Positions 12,748-15,686 of a stretch of 15,686 nt of DNA are shown piece after piece. The DNA is taken from positions 2,657 to 18,342 of the forward strand of contig PLMF01000278.1 of NCBI GenBank assembly GCA_003142355.1, read 5' to 3'. The notes beneath the pieces were generated by a model that was not told the origin of the DNA, made no database searches, and saw nothing but the letters and a program-made list of their open reading frames with translations. Each line of letters opens with the position of its first letter. The stretch's first letter is position 1. The position numbers and the translations under genes are program-made. The DNA is from Bryobacterales bacterium (GTDB lineage Bacteria; Acidobacteriota; Terriglobia; Bryobacterales; Bryobacteraceae).

Positions 12748-15240
12748 CTACTGAACCGCAATCGTGACTCCCGATGGGCTCTGAACGGTGCCGATGGTGA
12801 GCTGTATCGGCACGGCTGGGCCGGTTGGAGCCGACTGCGGAATCGTCAGATTGATTTGCATCAGCCCTACGTATCCCGGGGCCGAAGCAGCGTAGGGAAG
12901 GTTTGCCGCGATGCCACCAACCGTTGCTCCAGGGGAGAGAACCGGTCCGTCATACGCCGGGGCCGGCACGCCCGTCACCCCCGCTGGATTTCGTTGCCCT
13001 TCCCCGGTGGCGTAAAGGACCACGACACTCCCGCGCGCCGCCGGATTGGACGCCGAGTTTGTGCTGCCGTCCTGGTTCACCGCACTCGCTTGTCCCGTTC
13101 CCTGGGCATTGGCGGTGATGATGCCCGGCACGGCCGGCAGCACCGGAACCGTCGTGGCAACCGACCGGATGCCGTTATACTCCACCTGCACTAGGGTGGA
13201 GGACTGGCCCGCTATCTCATACGGCACGACGGCAGCCACCGAATTCTTGAGCGCATAGATCATCGGCGCCGCGACGCCGTCAAACAACACACGCGTTCCC
13301 CCAATCAGAGTCAGGACCTTCCCGGAAGCGTCGAAACCCGTCCCGGTAAGGGTGGCCGGACCGACATTGGTCGGAAAGAGTGTCACGATTTCGCCCGGAG
13401 CCACGCCCTTGTTCGCATAACTGGCAGCGTTGGTAATTGCCGGGCCGGTCAATTTCGGCGCGGTAGGGACGGCCAGCGCCGCCGCACGCAGCGTGTTCAT
13501 CACGCTGGTATAGGCGGGCTTCGGTTGGAAATGTTCATCGAACAATGTGGCGGCGCCGTAACCGGGATAAGCCGAAGGAATCCACGATGTGCTGTCGTCC
13601 GCGCCAAAAACCGCTATCGCAACGCAGTTCGGGCTGTCCAGGCATGCCTGCACGGAAGTGCCGTACATATCCGCCTGACTCGCCAATGTAGCGCTGGTCG
13701 CCGGCAGCGGCAGCCGCACGTCCAGTTCCGAAAGGCGCACGGTCAGCCCCATCTTCGCCAACTGCGCCATGTTGGCCACCATGCTGTCGTGATTGGGAAC
13801 CCAGTTCGGATCCGGACTGGCGGGGATCCAGTGGGATTGCAGACCCACTCCGTCGATGGGTGTGCCGCGTTGCTGCATGCCGGCAATCAGGTTATAAAGG
13901 CCATGGGTCTTGGTTGTCTGATTCTCAATATAGTAGTCGTTGTAGTAGAGTTTCGCGCCAGGATCCGCCTGGCGAGCCGTTTGGAACGCAATATCGAGGT
14001 AGCTGGGTCCGATGGTCTGTGCCCAGATATTGTCGGTGGTGCTGAGCGTACCGTCTGTATCACTTAGCGCCTCGTTCACCACGTCCCAGGACCCACACTG
14101 GCCTTTGTAGTGGCCCATCACGGTCTGGATGTGAGTCTTCATGATCTCCGTGAGCTGAGTCGCGGTGAACTTCCCGTTCACCACCCAATCCGGGAGGTAG
14201 ATGTTGGGTCCGATCAGATGGTGGCAGTGGGCGGGCAGTCCATTGGCTTTTGCGTCCACGAGGATCGCGTCGCCGTCGCCGAATGTGAAGTAGCCCTGGC
14301 CGGTCTCGGTGGAGAAAAAGTACATGGACGTGGCGACAATCGAATCGAATTCCCCCATCACCTTGGGTGCGTATGTGGGATCGGGCGCGCCGCCCGTGAC
14401 GCCGGGGGTATTCAACCCGTAGCGGCCGAGCGCGAGTTGTTCAGTGCCTACCTGCGTGCCGAAACTTCGTCCCGTCGCCGCGGCCAGCGAGCCCAGCGAA
14501 TCGCCCGGATGAACGTGTGGAAACCGGCCAACCGGCGTGGTCGCTTTCGCGCTCGTGTCGCCCGATGGAACCTCGAACGCCAGTTGCGTGAGCTTCATCT
14601 TCTGATTAGGAAAGAGCTCGAACCCCGGATAAACATACCCGAGAGTGAAGAAACCCGGATCCGCAATCGGCCCATACTGCGCGCCGTTGAAGTAGAACAG
14701 AAACTGTCCCTGCTGGTGAAGCAACTCCATCGTCATTGTCCCGGTTGCAGCGGCGGACCCCTTGAGGACCTGATACACCGGACTGGAGTGCGCCCCATCC
14801 CAATAGCCGAAGACGTAGCTGTTCGAGTTATCGACGCCGAATATGACTTCTGTCCATCCCTGCCAGTAGAGCGTGCCGGTAGGCAGCGATCCCATCAGTG
14901 TAATCAGTCCGTTCGTTCCGGTTGCGATCTGGATGGTGGCCACCACGCCGAAATCGCCCCTGGTTTCGAGACGAGGCGCCAGCACGTTGGGGTATCCGAG
15001 GTACGCACTCGAGGTGCTCGCAGTCAGCACGCCGTTGCTCACCTGGACCGAGGCCGGCGCACCTCCCTGTTTGGCTGTATCCCAGTAGCCGTTGGTGATG
15101 AGATCCTCCCCGCCCGGAACCAGTTTCCAGCCCGCGTGCGGCTGCGGTGTTTGCCCGCAAAGCGTTATTGCCAGTACCGGCATCAGCACCAATAGCCTGC
15201 GGGTTCCGGTTACGGTCAAGATTGCGAGTAGGTTTTTCAT
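12748..15240 (-). CDS. Secreted GH10 endo-1,4-beta-xylanase with Solibacter-type C-terminal domain
   Basis: An 830-aa exported enzyme that cuts the xylan backbone. Residues 1-30 are a signal peptide (MKNLLAILTV, RR, then a hydrophobic core to CGQ). Residues about 35-225 form a beta-rich, lectin-like domain (SNGVLTAS, GTMTMELLHQQGQFLFYFNG) that may bind carbohydrate. The GH10 barrel spans about 247-590, with acid/base Glu390 in WDVVNEAL and nucleophile Glu505 in VRLSELDV, plus the conserved YYNDYYIE and GLQSHW strands. Residues about 600-830 match the Solibacter uncharacterised C-terminal domain (TIGR03437), starting ITNAASYANKGVAPGEIVTLF. I chose the ATG at 15240 because the frame upstream (to 15390) runs through unrelated intergenic sequence and the signal peptide begins here. 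No cohesin, dockerin or PUL genes adjoin it. Confidence 0.93.
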   Translation of the reverse strand: MKNLLAILTVTGTRRLLVLMPVLAITLCGQTPQPHAGWKLVPGGEDLITNGYWDTAKQGGAPASVQVSNGVLTASTSSAYLGYPNVLAPRLETRGDFGVVATIQIATGTNGLITLMGSLPTGTLYWQGWTEVIFGVDNSNSYVFGYWDGAHSSPVYQVLKGSAAATGTMTMELLHQQGQFLFYFNGAQYGPIADPGFFTLGYVYPGFELFPNQKMKLTQLAFEVPSGDTSAKATTPVGRFPHVHPGDSLGSLAAATGRSFGTQVGTEQLALGRYGLNTPGVTGGAPDPTYAPKVMGEFDSIVATSMYFFSTETGQGYFTFGDGDAILVDAKANGLPAHCHHLIGPNIYLPDWVVNGKFTATQLTEIMKTHIQTVMGHYKGQCGSWDVVNEALSDTDGTLSTTDNIWAQTIGPSYLDIAFQTARQADPGAKLYYNDYYIENQTTKTHGLYNLIAGMQQRGTPIDGVGLQSHWIPASPDPNWVPNHDSMVANMAQLAKMGLTVRLSELDVRLPLPATSATLASQADMYGTSVQACLDSPNCVAIAVFGADDSTSWIPSAYPGYGAATLFDEHFQPKPAYTSVMNTLRAAALAVPTAPKLTGPAITNAASYANKGVAPGEIVTLFPTNVGPATLTGTGFDASGKVLTLIGGTRVLFDGVAAPMIYALKNSVAAVVPYEIAGQSSTLVQVEYNGIRSVATTVPVLPAVPGIITANAQGTGQASAVNQDGSTNSASNPAARGSVVVLYATGEGQRNPAGVTGVPAPAYDGPVLSPGATVGGIAANLPYAASAPGYVGLMQINLTIPQSAPTGPAVPIQLTIGTVQSPSGVTIAVQ

Positions 15241-15277
15241 AGTTGACGTCCACGGCCCGCCCGGCAGTTCATATAAT

Positions 15278-15289
15278 TGGGAATTCCCA
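15278..15289. promoter_or_regulatory. 12-bp palindrome upstream of the xylanase
   Basis: TGGGAATTCCCA is a perfect palindrome 37 bases upstream of the xylanase ATG, next to an A/T-rich stretch (TATATG on the minus strand, about 15271-15276) that could be a -10 region. It is a candidate operator; no matching -35 box is clear. Confidence 0.3.
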
Positions 15290-15358
15290 TTTTGGACTTC
15301 TGGGTCCCATTCAGTATAATCTAAACCGCCATCCTTCCATCCTGTGTGGCTTAGGCGT

Positions 15359-15503
15359 TGCCCCACGATCCCAAATCTTCCCGGAACCAATCAGCCGGAA
15401 CCTCGGATCTTGCGAGAGCCGCTCGGCATCGTTCACATCCTCATAGCCCGCCATCCGGCTGTAGACGGACTGGCGCAACAGGTCGGCTAACGGAAATGCA
15501 GGT
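15359..15503 (-). pseudogene. IS1380-type transposase remnant
   Basis: Reading on the minus strand from about 15503, the frame gives PAFPLADLLRQSVYSRMAGY, then EDVNDAERLSQDPRFRLIGS and GKIWDRGA, which closely resembles the early part of IS1380-family transposases (RQ.VY....GYEDVNDAE.L..DP). Resemblance ends at IWDRGA (about 15359) and the frame stops at 15311-15313. The start, the rest of the protein with its catalytic residues, and the terminal inverted repeats are missing, so this is a fragment of about 48 codons. It begins directly at the stop of the upstream LOR/SDH-like gene. Confidence 0.7.
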
Positions 15504-15686
15504 TCATAAGGCTTTGGCCAGCAGATCCAGAAAAAGGCCGACGTCCGCCACCACCCCCACGGCTTGTCCCGTACCGCGGTCGCTCACCTTGGTGGCCACC
15601 GCGGGGTTGATATCCACGCACACAATTTTGACCCAGCTTGGCAGCATGTTTCCGGTGGCGATGGAGTGCAGCATGGTGCCCAGGCA
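15504..15686 (-). CDS. C-terminal end of a LOR/SDH (ornithine cyclodeaminase-like) protein, partial
   Basis: Sixty codons are visible, ending at the TGA at 15504-15506; the 5' part lies beyond the window. The visible part reads [20 protein letters not shown], then [20 protein letters not shown] and [20 protein letters not shown]. The pattern [27 protein letters not shown] resembles the end of the LOR/SDH conserved family (TIGR00300), whose members include archaeal and cyanobacterial ornithine cyclodeaminases that convert ornithine to proline. The match is recalled, not searched, and the cofactor-binding part is not visible. Confidence 0.55.
   Translation of the reverse strand, partial: CLGTMLHSIATGNMLPSWVKIVCVDINPAVATKVSDRGTGQAVGVVADVGLFLDLLAKAL

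Noticed and set aside
15150..15165. Lipoprotein signal (Cys near residue 28) in the xylanase
   Set aside because: The residues before the Cys (ITL) lack the small residue required at -1, so ordinary signal peptidase cleavage is more likely.
15243..15277. Plus-strand TTGACG and TATAAT as a promoter
   Set aside because: The spacing is 23 bases, too long for sigma-70, and there is no plus-strand gene downstream.
15241..15390. Extended N-terminus of the xylanase from 15390
   Set aside because: The extra 50 residues precede a perfect signal peptide and are read from non-conserved DNA including the edge of the transposase remnant.
1..15686. CRISPR arrays, tRNA or rRNA genes, riboswitches, prophage
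   Set aside because: Read on both strands without finding regularly spaced repeats, cloverleaf-like sequences or phage gene modules; the only tandem repeats are the 33-bp coding units.

Overview
The window looks like the chromosome of a soil Acidobacteriota bacterium of the Solibacter/Bryobacter type. The strongest clue is the C-terminal ~230 residues of the xylanase at 12748-15240, which look like the Solibacter-type C-terminal domain (TIGR03437). Supporting signs are high GC, an acidobacterial-style EF-P, many dispersed GC-rich hairpins and a scarcity of classical operons. This placement is from memory of the families, not from a search.

Layout. 1-1349 (+): the 3' part of an aldo/keto reductase with a C-terminal ferredoxin-like module, then a small unknown protein. 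1350-1414: two hairpin elements at a convergent junction. 1415-7149 (-): EF-P; a metallopeptidase-like protein translationally coupled to an OPT-family peptide transporter; and an FHA-GAF-PP2C (SpoIIE-type) phosphatase. 7233-7718 (+): a small secreted c-type cytochrome. 7777-7886: a 110-bp inverted-repeat element between convergent genes. 7945-10588 (-): a HIT hydrolase, an HU/IHF-family protein and ribosomal protein S1, in the order rpsA-HU-HIT, with a near-consensus promoter and a ~160-nt leader. 10801-12679 (-): a coiled-coil SAM methyltransferase overlapping queF. 12748-15240 (-): a secreted GH10 xylanase. 15359-15503: an IS1380-type transposase remnant. 15504-15686 (-): the C-terminal end of a LOR/SDH (ornithine cyclodeaminase-like) protein running off the window.

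Working together. The S1/HU/HIT block and EF-P belong to translation and nucleoid housekeeping. The OPT transporter and the peptidase plausibly import and then degrade peptides. The xylanase is an extracellular plant-polymer hydrolase. The phosphatase is a stand-alone signalling output with no visible anti-sigma partner.

I did not find a clear new multi-gene system (no CRISPR, defence island, prophage or biosynthetic cluster). The points most worth a second look are the EF-P with glutamine at the normally modified loop tip, the 33-bp in-frame repeats in the methyltransferase coiled coil, the regulatory-looking leader of rpsA, and several families of palindromic elements placed at gene ends.
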